NCBI GenBank assembly: GCA_000711775.1
Contig: ARYC01003557.1
Span: 1-64,000 of the forward strand
DNA: 64,000 nucleotides
Reading direction: 5' to 3'
Source: Oxytricha trifallax
Lineage: Eukaryota; Ciliophora; Spirotrichea; Sporadotrichida; Oxytrichidae
The position numbers and the translations under genes are program-made. Under the pieces are notes generated by a model that saw only the letters and a program-made list of their open reading frames with translations, did not search any database and was not told the origin of the DNA. Shown one piece after another: positions 21,172-33,228 of the stretch (its first letter is position 1; each line of letters starts with the position of its first letter).

Positions 21172-21249
21172 ACTAATCCCAATAAGATCCTATCTATACC
21201 CTACTAATCAAAGCACATAAAAATCTCATTAAGGGGTAATGGGATTTTG
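21172..21249 (+). mobile_element. Solo TBE terminal repeat
   Basis: CCCTACTAATCAAAGCACAT followed by AAAAATCTCATTAAGG and a degenerate GGTAATGGGATTTTG tip at 21249, then ATT, matches the right ends of TBE-A, D and E. No TBE genes were recognised on its inner (left) side, so the rest of the element has been lost or replaced. Confidence 0.7.
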
Positions 21250-21934
21250 ATTGCTATATGTATATGGCGAGGAGATGCCTTATTTCGCCATGAAATATCT
21301 AATAAAAGAGCAAAAAAACTATAGGTGACATTAAAATTCAGTCTGTTGGCTAATATAAAGCACTGATTACATAGGAGAAGGCCAAGGTTCGAAGTCGGGG
21401 GATTAGAAAACACATATTCAGCTTATAACTGGAATTATTAACAATTGACAAAGATATGTTCAGATTTTTTTCAATTTGAGTTATACTAAACCGATCACTC
21501 AACCTCAGTAAAATTTTTTGACGTTTGTAAAATTATTGAGTAAGGTGCTGGTAAAATAAGGAATTATTGATCTAGCTAAAGGTAAGAATAAAAACAATAA
21601 TATGATTCATAAAGAAAGATCATTTTTTAGTGGTGAGATGGACTGTTTTGACACCGAAAAGTCGAATTTTGGCTTTGTAGAGGTACATGATGAAAATAGC
21701 TAATAATGTTTATTGGAATTTTTACAAAAAAAAACATTAAAAATATGCAAATTCAAAAATTTACCCAAAATGCCAAAAACCCTCAAAAGTATCAATTTTA
21801 AATTGATCATAATTTCTTTAATTTTTTTTATTTTAATCAGTAATAGTCAAGAGAAATGATAATAAGAGAATAATAATTGTCTAGGTAATAATAAAAAAAT
21901 GAAAAAAAAAGGTTCCTGATCTTTATCGATAATG

Positions 21935-22615
21935 GCACTGATAGTGTGTTAAACAATATAAGATTTCCTTATAATAGCGAAAGTGGGAGCCATCAATAGA
22001 AAACCTTATCACCTTGAAGTTCATTTCTAAATATTTTCTTCGAAGAATCCTCAAAATGAGCTAAGAATCGGTCTATACAACTACTCTCAGACTAAAATGA
22101 GTGTGTCATTATAATTAAGAGTCGGAGTAACAGCTTAGAGAATTCACAAGCTTTACTTAATTTATTCGAGAATGACTGTTTCAACCAGCTTCCAAGATTG
22201 CCCATGACAAGATGACATTAATTTAAATTCAAATATTTACTTGTTTGCAATTGAATTATAATGTTGTCGACAATAACAATAATGGAGCCTGTTAATTTAA
22301 AGTAAATCTTTTAAGTTTAACGTTTATCCTCACACAAAATATTGACAAGTCTGACATTATAAAAATGTTCAAGTCACTCGATATTTATAAAAGCTGATTT
22401 ATCGATTACACTACATTCTTTGGTTCAGTAATAAATATAAGGATCCATTCGACTAATGAAAAACTTCAGCATGCATTCAGAATGTTTGTCAAGGACGGCA
22501 GTCTTCTTCTCTCCATATTAGAGGAAGCTTTTAATTATATTATTAAGCAAGTCAATGCTAAATGAGAAGTTAGATATTTTTTTGAAGAATTCTCACAGTT
22601 ACTAAAGAATTAATG
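21935..22615 (+). pseudogene. Relic of a calcium-dependent protein kinase (CDPK-like)
   Basis: Two plus-strand pieces resemble a CDPK. Piece 1 (to TGA 22206) reads KPYHLEVHFQIFSSKNPQNE LRIGLYNYSQ, which aligns by eye with the KPEN...SKNP-x-LKI-DFG region of CDPKs, with the key residues lost. Piece 2 (from ~22344) reads IIKMFKSLDIYKS, a TGA where a Gly codon is expected, FIDYTTFFGSV, then EKLQHAFRMFVKDGSLLLSI and, after a further TGA (22563), FFEEFSQLLKN. This is the EF-hand pattern (AF-MFxKDGS, EF at loop ends), with the first loop Asp replaced by Val. Stops and lost catalytic residues mark it as a pseudogene. Confidence 0.5.
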
Positions 22616-22949
22616 CAAATACGTAATGTAAAACTTAATATTATATTATTTCATGCATTATATTATTACATTTACTAACTTTTACAATATTTTATATTTT
22701 TTACAAGATTTTATATATAAATATAATAAAAATATATAGATAATATCTGTGAAAGTAGCTTACAAAAATATCTTAAAATAAAGTCATTAAATATTATGAA
22801 GATAAACTAGGAGCATTTGCAATGAAGAAGCTGCTTATATTCCATAAAGTATCAAATTATTTTCTCATCTAATATAATAAATTTTTATCATTTAACTCAT
22901 AGTAAAATCCATCTTACTTAAAAACAAGAAGTTAAAGAAAATTATTTCA

Positions 22950-23165
22950 ACAAAAGGAAGTTACTTGTTTTTATCATTAAGTCCATTAAAATAATGAATT
23001 AGAAGCAAATGTTTTTAGAAAGAATATCTTACTCAGATATTTAAGCAATAAAATCATGGAGGGATTCAGTAGTTAAGTATTAGAAGTGTAGAATTATTTT
23101 TGAGTGTTTATGAACCTAAATTAGCAGCTAAACTACCTGACATAGAACATTATCTAAGTTGAGCT
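22950..23165 (+). pseudogene. Small coding relic, unknown product
   Basis: MNQKQMFLERISYSDIQAIK then SWRDSVVKYQKCRIIF is followed, in a shifted frame, by SVYEPKLAAKLPDIEHYLS and TGA. It has protein-like composition but no recognised family. Confidence 0.25.
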
Positions 23166-23488
23166 TTCTAATTTTATAATCTTGAATATTGATACTTAAA
23201 TGATTAAGTTGTTATAATTATCAATTTACTTGAAATATCACTATTAATTGTAGAATTTTGGAAAAATATGATTATATTCCTTTTTATCTCAGATAAACTA
23301 AATATGTAGAAGAATTGAAGCTTAATCTTCTTATATATTGATAGTCTTTTAATTTTAATTATATCATATCAGTCAATAAAGAAAACGTTATGTTCATTGA
23401 TTTATTTAGAAGATAGCCTTTTTGCTTTATTCAATGTTTTTCAATAAATAAAATTAGATTATTAAAACCAATGGCATATCTAAAATGA

Positions 23489-24355
23489 GTATTAAAGTAA
23501 TATAGTAGACTAGGGAGAAATTAAAAAATAAAAAGATACAGATAAATTTTTGAATGTAAAAAAATATATTAGAAATATCAAAAATTAGAGGATTAAATTT
23601 GTATTCAGAGTTTATTTGCCAAGGATGATAAGCAAACTCTCTTATTCTGTGATCTAGTTAATGATATAAATGCACTAAATTTTGATAAAAAGAATAATTT
23701 ATTTAACAATTATGCTATTTATAATGCTGATGTGACTCAATCGTAATTTAATTTTACCCAAATCAAATTATTCAGAGTATTTAATTAATTTAAATTATAC
23801 ATCAAGTAGGAACTAATTAAACTAAGATTAATAACTAGGGAATAAATTAAAATTGAAATAGGCACTCTACGTTAAGATACAGCTTATGAGATTGGTCTAG
23901 CGAGTTAATTCTGGCGAGGAGGATGTTATTTTCACAAAGAACCAACTCTGACTACTATTGAACTATCCGCCACCCCCTTAGATCTATTTGTTAAATACCG
24001 GAATAAAACTATTATTTATATATATTTATATTTTTAAAATGTAATTAGATGCTTGATATAGTACAATTAAATCGTTAATTTACTTTGGAGTAGGTAAGAA
24101 GGATAAATTTAAAAATAGATGTATTTTATTATGCAATATAAGACGTTTAGTAAATGTAAAGTCTCTATTTTATTCGATGACGAACATTTCTTCAAGCAAA
24201 TAGACATTCTAGTAATTTTGTTTGCTTCAATGAGTGAGAGCCTTTGCAAGAGAGTGAGACCCTATCTCTCGGTAACTATGCAATATTCACAAGATTAAAT
24301 GTTATTATTGTTTTTATCTCTTCACTAAATTCTACAACCATACACGAATTATTGA
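23489..24355 (+). CDS. Long open coding stretch, 288 codons, unknown protein
   Basis: The frame has no TGA between 23486-23488 and 24353-24355 and uses many TAA/TAG codons as Gln. Segments include SLFAKDDKQTLLFCDLVNDI, NALNFDKKNNLFNNYAIYNA, EIGTLRQDTAYEIGLASQFW, RGGCYFHKEPTLTTIELSAT and KCKVSILFDDEHFFKQID. There is no Met in the first ~200 codons, so the start must come from another exon or segment, or this is a fragment. Family not recognised. Confidence 0.5.
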
Positions 24356-24399
24356 GAAATTTAGACATTTCATTTAATTAAAGCTAAAAATTTACCTTC

Positions 24400-24627
24400 T
24401 CACACTACCAAATGAAGTGATATTTTCCTCTGAAACAATTTCTTCTTGCTGAGTCTCTCAGATCTAGCAATTAAAAGATGGTTCATATTGAAGAAATAGT
24501 AAGTGTAATTGGGGCCAAGCACTCTTGAAATCAACCGAAACTGTGTTTTTGTTGCTATAAAAGCCAATAAATAATAATTTAATGATAAAAAGCAGTATGC
24601 ATGCAATTCATATATATAAATACTCAA
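24400..24627 (-). CDS. Possible small ORF, 75 aa
   Basis: The ATG-to-TGA frame includes KTQFRLISRVLGPNYTYYFF and ARSERLSKKKLFQRKISL. Only the C-terminal half has convincing composition; chance is not excluded. Confidence 0.22.
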   Translation of the reverse strand: MSIYIYELHAYCFLSLNYYLLAFIATKTQFRLISRVLGPNYTYYFFNMNHLLIARSERLSKKKLFQRKISLHLVV

Positions 24628-24659
24628 TTAACATATAAAAAGAGTATTTTATTTAACAT

Positions 24660-26600
24660 ATATAATCGTTTTTATAACATTTCTATGAGTTAGGCCTTAT
24701 AACTGTTAGAGAGTAAGAATAACAAAGATTAGAATTTAAATCACAGTAGAAGATCTACCATAAGTAAAGTAAGATTGAGATAATCAAGAAGTTGAAAAAG
24801 ATGAAAACAGACAAGCTATAAAATGATAATACAAATTCAATGGATAAGGAAATAGACGTAACTGAAGGAGTCTTGTATATTCTTTAATTGAAAATGGATA
24901 TTAAAATCATAGAAATAATTTCATAATAAATTAATTATTTAATACAATATATTTTTAAATTTAAGTAAAATTATATTAAAAGATTATATAGATAGAGGTT
25001 TAGAAACATATTTTGCAATAAATATTATAATTTAATAATCCTTGAAATATGTATTAGACCTGCTCTTCAGATGGTTGGTCAGTTGATCAACTCTTAAGGA
25101 ACGGGAGGGTAGAAACCCAGAGATCACTGATACTTGCACCAGGTAAAAAGCAAAGGATATCTTGCTCTATTGATATAACAATAAGTGAAAGTACATGACT
25201 AGGCTTGGAAATCTGGAGTGACTACATGGAAGAAAGGACACGAGTTTGACGATGATCGTACCTGATGCTATCGGAGGTGATGAAGTGAGGAGGACAGCCT
25301 TCAACATTATTTCTCTTTTAAATTCATATAATTCCCTAATAACTTTACAAACTAATAAAAGATTTTATTTAATACTTGTTTGAATTTAATAATTAATATT
25401 ATTTTAGATATGCTTTGTAAAAAATATAATCAAATATAGATTAAAATGTTAATAAACAAAAAAGCTGTGTATTATCCCATCAATAACATCTAAAAACTTT
25501 CATTTATTAAATTTAGCTTAATCCCAATAATAAATTTGACAGAAAACAGCTAAATCTTAATAAAACAAATGCTTAGATGTACAGAGCACTGACTTAAAAG
25601 GCTTAAAATAACACTTTAAAGCGCGAGAAAGCTCGAATTCTTAGGTTTGAATTACAAAGACGGTGCTTGTTACATGCATAGCTTACTTTAAGTTCACTTC
25701 ATGATCCAAGAACACAAAGAATTTATTTAAAAATGCCACTTTATTAAAGATGTATAGGAAAAGTAAAGGACTGATACATTCGCTATTTGCTATGGAGATT
25801 ATTGGCGCAATCAAAGATATCTAAAGAGAGGGCAACTGGTAGAAGTAGCCTAGCTGAAAGCAATGAATTAAATTAAGCAGCTTTTTACAATATGAAACTG
25901 ATTAGTGTACTGGGTGTTATCTGATGCAATTAATTAGAGCTATGATGTGGCAGTTTAAGAATAAAATAAGATTAAAAATCATGGTGATAATAAAATTAAT
26001 TATCAAATAATCTAAATTATATAAGATGAGATAATAACATTTGAGATTTTATAAGACTATATAAATATATTTCAATTGGATCTATCTCCTTCAAACAATT
26101 ATTACATGTTTATAAACAACATGATAATATTTATTTTAGGTATTATTTGATTAATATAAAGTTTATACAGGACTAATAACCTAGAACTTTTTAAAATAAT
26201 TATAGTTCGATCTTATCATAGAAATATTAAAATAAACTGATAAAAAAATTTATATTTTAATATGTTAACAATTTATTTATAAAAATTCTTTCAACGATAT
26301 TAATTTGATAAAACAGTATTATATATTTTGTTTAATAGATTAATGGGACTAAATTTAATTGTCCATTAGAAGATATTTGAATGCTGCTTTGTCTTATTAT
26401 ACGCTATCAATTTATATATAATTTGAAGAATAATTCCAAATTACAAACCTCTACATTAAAAGAATGTAAAAAATTGAGAAAAATAAAATACAATTGAATA
26501 AGTTTTACGTAATATTTTTAAATTATTGGTTCATTATTTATATTTAGATTATTTAAAATACATGTTTCGTTTTTATATACAGTATATTATGCAGTACTAT
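24660..26600. other. A/T-rich DNA with one G/C-richer island (25060-25310)
   Basis: The island (CTGCTCTTCAGATGGTTGGT ... GTGATGAAGTGAGGAGG) is open on both strands for tens of codons but I could not choose a frame. The rest is very A/T-rich with no supported gene. Confidence 0.3.
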
Positions 26601-26604
26601 TTAC

Positions 26605-26800
26605 AAACGCGCACATTTTACAAATATTTGATCAACCTGCTGCTGTAACCCTCCTGCTTAATCATCTATTTTGTCTTTGATAAAGTTGACTGTAACACTT
26701 CCTAGAAGCTACCCACTCAACATCAATTTTCTTGATTGTCTCTTAATAACAATTAGCTCCCAAAAATCATAGGTTTGTGCATTTTCTTGTTGAAATTATT
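26605..26800 (-). pseudogene. Remote TBE-like transposase C-terminus
   Basis: The minus-strand peptide FWELIVIKRQSRKLMLSGQL then SVTVNFIK...VDQIFVKCA lines up with TBE transposase EFYWGIFKVHYKKLLLYHLM ... DTVDFIK...KCAKEG. Divergence is strong, so this would be an old relic. Confidence 0.4.
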
Positions 26801-26811
26801 TTATTTTTAAA

Positions 26812-27000
26812 TCAACACTATCCTAATTTATTCTTGGGAATGTGAATTTCACTTGCATGAGCAGCGAACATTACATCAAAAAGATTCGGATCTTGGGTGT
26901 TTTTCAGTATAGATGTGGCTATTACAGCACTCTCAAAAACATTCTGAAATTCTGAATAAAATACTGCTCTGGTAACAGAAGTCTTAATCCCCAGCTTCAT
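26812..27000 (-). CDS. Small hypothetical protein, 62 aa
   Basis: The ATG at 26998-27000 and TGA near 26812 bound MKLGIKTSVTRAVFYSEFQN ... SILKNTQDPNLFDVMFAAHA. It lies directly upstream of the transposase-like relic on the same strand and could be part of the same old element. Confidence 0.35.
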
Positions 27001-27489
27001 GATATAATTACTTAGTTATTTATCTTTTTATTGATTAATTTCAGTGTTTAATCGAAGTCTTAACTGAAATTGTGAACTAGGGTGAGAAATGACACCACTC
27101 GATTCTACGAATAAACATTAGGAGAGATTTATGCTTGGCTTAGTAAAGCGTCTTATGAGTGGAGATAAGTTACTATATTTGTTTCATAAGTGACTTTTTT
27201 TGCCATAAACTTAGGCTCCGTTCACATGTCATATCGTTGTTTCTTGAGCTATGTTCTACGTTAATCTTCCAAATGGATGCTTTCCTCTACTGTCAATGCA
27301 GATTTATTTTACTGGTAGTTCTATTTCCTTCTCGATTCAATGAAGTTTTCTCGGCGAGTTCTAATTAGTATGTAAATAATAACAACAAAGGTTTACCACC
27401 TTCGATTAGATAGACTTAGGATTCCTAAAGCATACAATCTATGTAAATAATGTGTGAACTTTAATTAATTAATTAATAAAAGTTAAAAT

Positions 27490-28730
27490 TACTATGATTT
27501 AAAAAATGTTAAGCATCAGGATGAAGATGGTAGAGGTCTCTCTGATGATTTTTATAATTCTTGCCCAGTTAGGTACTATGCCTCTGTCATTTAACTAATT
27601 GACCTTTTGAATATGCATGAAGAGTAGCTTGGATCATTCCATTTTTAAGTACCAATTAGCAGAAGACGACATAGAATACTCTCATTTTCAGCATTGAGTT
27701 ATTTAGAAAAAGCAATAATTATTCTTAGATAGACCTGCTATTAGCGAGTAAGTCACTGATAGGTCTACTTACATCAGACTTGGTATATTAAATACTTTTT
27801 AGTGGTAACATTTTGCGGAGGTTTTGGGGTTTGGTAACGTATTCCGGGCTGGAAAAACTATGTATATACTAAGAAAATTAGAGATAAAGCAAATAACATG
27901 CTAAAGTAAGTTCATCAATATATTGAAAATAATACTAAAATCTCTCTTTTTCAGTTATTATAGCATGATTTACTATCTAATGGAAAGTTTATTGACTTTA
28001 AGTATGCTTTAAGTAAACATAAAGTTTTACATTTTAATTAGATTCATGAGGATGGAGATCGGTATAAGTTGACATTCTATACTCATGAATCTCAGTTTAA
28101 GAAAGAAGCACCCAACTCAGGAATCTTCACTTACATCAGAAATATTTAAAGCATTCCTTATTGTTGTTAAAGTTTTACTTATTCAATTATAGATGGACAA
28201 ATAAGGGAAGTATATCGCAGAAAATAGAGAGATTGATTGAAAATTTAGACAAATTTGCTTAATGCACCTGATGTTATGGTCCTCAACTTTTAGTATTGAT
28301 GGATGTGTACATATAGTAAAAGCTTATCAGCAAATCAGAGAGACAATGAGCATAAAAGAATCTAGAGTTAAAAGAGTACAATCAATGAAGCTAAAGAAGT
28401 TAATGGTACATCAGGCACAAATTACACCAGAAAGGAGTGATTCGCAAGCCTTTGGCTAGTATTAATAGACTGAGGATGTATTGGGCATGGCATTGAAGCA
28501 CTTTGCATTGCATTTGAGTGATTAATTTTATTAAAGAGTGTGTTACCATATATGAGCTAATTATTTCGAAAAAATTAAAGTTTACACATTATTTACATAG
28601 AATGACTGACTCAAGACTCGCTAGTAACTCTGATAATGCTTTTCGCGACTATTCTGCCACCTATGATTTTCAGCATGACTTGTTGGTATTATATGAACAG
28701 CCGCAATTCTAATTCTTTTGAAGTTGAGTA
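27490..28730 (+). pseudogene. Unrecognised multi-frame coding locus, first part
   Basis: Successive plus-strand frames carry protein-like sequence, each taking over where the last meets TGA: GLSDDFYNSCPVRYYASVIQ; RPAISEQVTDRSTYIRLGIL and AEVLGFGNVFRAGKTMYILR; ALSKHKVLHFNQIHEDGDRY and ESQFKKEAPNSGIFTYIRNI; VKAYQQIRETMSIKESRVKR and EDVLGMALKHFALHL; then RMTDSRLASNSDNAFRDYSA. The LGFGNVFxAG stretch vaguely recalls a kinase Gly-rich loop. Frame changes suggest a decayed gene, or exons/segments I cannot resolve. It probably continues into 28731-29192. Confidence 0.45.
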
Positions 28731-29192
28731 ATGCTTAGGCATTAGCGAGTACAAGAAGTTGATTATTACTACGGTTTCTGGTCTTTAGTTACTAAACGAT
28801 AGTAACATATCATAAGTAGTAAAAGTAGAAATGCTCCTTTATTTAAAAAGTCAATGAGGACCAATGCAGATCCCCAAAAATAACTCATATAATAAATCAA
28901 GGGTTTTCATACACAATTGCTCTTGTCTAAGAGAGGGGAAATAAATTCGGGTTTTCAAGAGTAATAGTACGTCAAAGAGTTATTTGTGATGTTAATTTTC
29001 ATAATAGGCTTACCGTATATACATTGTATGTTCTTGTCTCAAACTACATCTTCTTATATACAGATAGTTCTTGTGTACTTACGATCCAGCAATTATGATG
29101 AAAATTATTCAATGGAATAGACTCATGAACAGTTTTATTTAGAATTTAACTACGAAGGAAATTTCGGCACCACTCGCTCCATTAATATCTGA
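28731..29192 (+). CDS. Hypothetical protein, 153 aa
   Basis: The ATG at 28731 and TGA at 29190-29192 bound an intact 462-nt frame with TAA/TAG as Gln. It begins MLRHQRVQEVDYYYGFWSLV, includes NAPLFKKSMRTNADPQKQLI, a hydrophobic segment (KELFVMLIFIIGLPYIHCMF) and ends EQFYLEFNYEGNFGTTRSIN I. It may be the downstream part of the 27.5-28.7 kb locus, since it follows directly and on the same strand. Family not recognised. Confidence 0.5.
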
Positions 29193-29269
29193 ATTGGTAT
29201 AATTTAATAAGAATTAAGTTTATTAAGTTAATTAATATAGCATTTAAATATTGTTGCTTGAAGAATAAT

Positions 29270-29295
29270 TGTTATATATATATATATATATATAT
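29270..29295. repeat. (TA)n tract
   Basis: A run of about a dozen TA dinucleotides. Similar tracts occur near 5417, 7990, 9250 and 51746. Confidence 0.8.
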
Positions 29296-29740
29296 GATAT
29301 TAATAATGAGTTATCTTTACAATTGATTGTTAGTTAATATTTTTGATAATCTTAGAATATTTTATCCTAAAAATTTGAATAATTTTTCAATTAACTTTTA
29401 TCAATCAGCATAATCTATTACAAATTATACTTTTACTATAATAATGATAATATTTTAGTTCTACAAAGCATTGTATAAACTTAGGGAATTCTGCTTAAAA
29501 GTTTCAATTTTAAATAATGTTAACTAATCTATATTTTTGTGATCAGACTTAAATCGCGATTTTTAATGCTCTTGATCTATCATATTTCTTCATCTAATAT
29601 TTGGTAGGCAATATTTAATTCATCAAATAATAGCTGTAAGAGCTCTTTTTCAGGGGAATTTTACTTAAACTTATTTTTAAATATATTTACTCTGGGAAAA
29701 CTGTTTATTTTTAATGAGAATTTATTTGGGGTTACTTTAT

Positions 29741-29962
29741 TCATAATAATTTATATGGATTCAAGTGATAATATATAAGCTTTTGCTACATTTCATCATC
29801 CGAAGTAACTTCATTCATCTGATTTTCATCAATATTAAACCTGAATAAATCAAGAAATATTTTTTATAAGTAACCTTCATTTAACCCAACTTAGTTGGTG
29901 TTGATCCATCTGATAGATTTACTTTGGCATAACAACTGAGCTTTGAATTTCAATTTATTTTC
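29741..29962 (-). CDS. Coding fragment, 73 codons, unknown
   Basis: The frame between TGAs reads KAQLLCQSKSIRWINTNQVG, LNEGYLQKIFLDLFRFNIDE and TSDDEMQQKLIYYHLNPYKL. The same frame extends upstream across one TGA (HHSINTQMKF). Coding-like composition, no ATG at its start, family unknown. Confidence 0.4.
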
Positions 29963-29969
29963 TCAAAAT

Positions 29970-31445
29970 TTCATTTATGTATTTATAGAATGATGATGCA
30001 TTATCTTATGAGGCTTCATCATTATTTTAAAATTGGCATGCCAAGATGATTGTTAATTAAATTTTATGACAAACTGATTAAAGACGCTAAGTAAGTTAAT
30101 GAATTTAATCGAAATAGAATTTGGTAAATGACTCTATCAGTACTAATTGCTTAGTTGAAAGTCATCTTAATTATTAAAACATGAATTTAAAAACTAAGTA
30201 ATTAGAGTGCTATGAAAGCCATGCATTTCAAATACATAAATATTACTTGAGATATAATATTTTAAAGTCTGTATCTTTAATAGGAACTTCCTTTCGATAT
30301 GGTTTGTTTATTCAGTGATATGACTTTGAATCTGAAAAACTTATAGATTTTCTTAAAGATTACTATAGAGGCATATATTACTATAAAGTTTGCGCAAGTA
30401 AAATACAAGAAATATCGATTTACACTTTAGTGCTTTACTTCTAAATCGAAATATACTAATATCATTTCATAGTCAGAGTTTAAATTATTTGCAAAATGCA
30501 TTTAATACAAAATGATTTTAGTTAATCATATCTTTCATATTTTATTATTTCTTGAGTATATTGTTAATTATATCTACCTAAAATAACATCAAAATGTGTT
30601 AACTGGAGCTTATCATAAAAATATGATATTTAAAAACTAAGATCTCATAGATTTACTTAATTTGCTCTCTTCTTTTAGATTCATGAATATGATATGACTC
30701 TTATTATGAAAGTAGATTGATTGACTTAATATATTGCGAAGGGTCTAACATACTAATTAAATTTGTGTCTTTTACTTAATAAGCTAAATAGCTGTTATTT
30801 AATTTGGAAAGAAATACCTTTTTGTTTTTGAAATGGCGATGATTGTCAGGCAAGTGAATCTTCTAGAGACAGCTTTCACAACGATAAGCCTGAAATATCT
30901 CGATACCAATCATCTACATGATTTAATTTTCATTTATTTTCTCATTTAATTAATAAACTGAATTCCGGAAGTAACTTCAGTCATTTATGAAGGTCGACTT
31001 GATTTCCTCCATTGTATTAATAATGAAACTTTTCAATGAAAACTTTACCGCAAAAACTCTATGCATGGTCATTTAATAAATGTCTGTAATTAAAATCTGC
31101 CATTACTGCTAAGTGTGATTTAATCTTAGTCTAGTTTTTACCGAATAAACATTTAATCTTATTTAATCTAATAATTTATATATTATAAAATATATTCAAT
31201 GAATGCTCAATAATAAGTGACTGAATACCAAGAAACTTCAGCTTATTTGGTGAAATAGGAAGAATTTACTATAAAATTCTAATTTATGTTATTAATATAG
31301 CTATTTATATCAGTATTTAATGTTATTTATACTTTAATGTTTAAAATATATTTATAGTAAATGATTATCACTAATAATTTATGAATATTTGGATATGAAT
31401 CATAGAATCAAGATAAATATTATGACTTATCACAACCTATCTGGA
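29970..31445. other. A/T-rich region with scattered short coding-like frames
   Basis: Open frames at ~30320-30560 (ESEKLIDFLKDYYRGIYYYK) and ~30830-30920 (NGDDCQASESSRDSFHNDKP) look protein-like but are short and lack starts. The remainder shows no supported gene. Confidence 0.25.
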
Positions 31446-31448
31446 TGA

Positions 31449-31664
31449 TTGAGATCTTCCAACTGTCAAAGACAACACCTTATTTACGAATAATGCCTCA
31501 TTAGAAAGTTGTTTGAAGTTTATAATGCAAGAAGGAAACAATCAATTTAATTGTTTGCAATAAAAAAGTAAATGCAACACAGGAATACAAATTTAATATA
31601 GAAAGAAAATGTTTAAAATATTGCTGAACAAATTTACACTTATCAAATGGTTTAAGTATCATGA
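31449..31664 (+). pseudogene. Relic of a protein kinase N-lobe (AGC-like)
   Basis: A 71-codon frame between TGAs contains LFEVYNARRKQSIQLFAIKK, then RNTNLIQKENVQNIAEQIYT. It resembles kinase subdomains I-III (VY-AR-K...FAIKK, the VAIK lysine, and the helix C region NQ-x-V-x-xAE). The Gly-rich loop is degraded and no C-lobe was found downstream, so I read it as a truncated relic. Confidence 0.4.
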
Positions 31665-31669
31665 TTAAG

Positions 31670-33220
31670 TATTTTTCATTGTTATCTTAACAATTCTAAT
31701 GGGTGTGAAGGCAAATTAAGCAACGTCAGCGTAAAATTACTTCAATATTGAATTTATCTATTAAAACATAATATAGATGATTTGATTGGGAATAGTTTCA
31801 ATTATATTAGAAAATCATCTATTTAAAAAGTAAATTAAAATGTTAACTCACTGCTTTCACTGTTGTATTTAATGAATCAGTGGTCTGGCAATAGCTGATG
31901 CTAATATGGATGATGCTTTAATGACAGATATTCAGTCACTTAAATGTTGCCCAAGACAAATTGGAATCAGTGTGCTTATGGTTTAAGATAACAAGTAACT
32001 CCTAAATTTAATGGCAAAGTTGAATTTATAGATGATTATTCGAGAGTTAAGTTTTGTATGTTTAAGTCTGTTAAATAACAGTAAAATTGTTTAAAGTAGG
32101 GTAAATAAAAGAAGTTCAAATTAATTTATTAAGCATTAAGCTGAGAAACAGAAAAAAATACGAAGCAAATAAGCGCTTATCTGTTAAATATAAGATATTG
32201 TGAGGCTTGATCAATTAATTAAGTGCAGTATTAATACATGTTGGAGGGGAAGGTGCTGGCAATAATTATCCGTTTATTAAGTATTTTGTAATTAATATAG
32301 AATGATGATATGATTAAATGCTTTTTTATGGAAATAAAAACATAACAATATAATATTTAATAAATTAATAAACAGAAGTAAATTATCGAATTTATATAAT
32401 AGATTTCTTTTTGTTATTTACTAATTTAAATATGTTTTTGATTGAATTTTATGCATCTCTAATTTTATTGAATGTAAAGAAGAGGAATTAAACACGGAGA
32501 AACACCTAAAAGTCCAAATGATATATGATCTGGTTCCAGGTCACTTTTATTTAGTGTGAAAACATAAAATTAAAGTCTTATTAAAGAAGAAATCACTTAA
32601 AATAGCATCTTTGTCAAGTTGTTTAAGAAGGTAACGATTTATATTCGTATTTCATTTACATAAATTATTTTATAATTAAGAACTAAGCAATGTGAGAATT
32701 AAAATAATGATGAATACTAAACATTCTAGTTATAATTAATAAACAAGATAAATGCATATTAATACTAATATAATGCCAAAGTTTCTTTATATTGAGATAA
32801 ATTGTAAACAATGCTGGTGATAAAACATAAATAAGTTGATTAAGAATTTGAGAAATATAACTTAGACTAGATATTTAAAGAAATAATAATTATTTTATTT
32901 TGTTGATAAAAATGGGTTGATTTTATTAATGTTCGTAGATATTAAAATTTAGTAAATAATATCAAAATAAGTGACTCTAAATGATATACTAAGATAAAAT
33001 TGATTAGCGAAAGTTTCATCAAATATAATAAGCAAATTTTCATACGTTATAAAAATGTAAATGGATTTAAAATCTATAATTCCTTAAAGCCAGATAAATG
33101 TTGAGGTAGATTAATAACTGCGTTGGGTAGCAATCCCTTTTTAAAAAAATGTTAGTATAAATTGAACTTATCTAACATCACTGTCATTGTGATTCTTCAC
33201 ATTTCTTAAATTTAATATTG
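31670..33220. other. Very A/T-rich stretch, no supported gene
   Basis: Long TAA/TAG/ATT-rich sequence. Frames stay open mainly because only TGA stops translation, and I saw no convincing protein segment. Confidence 0.3.
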
Positions 33221-33228
33221 AGTTAGGA

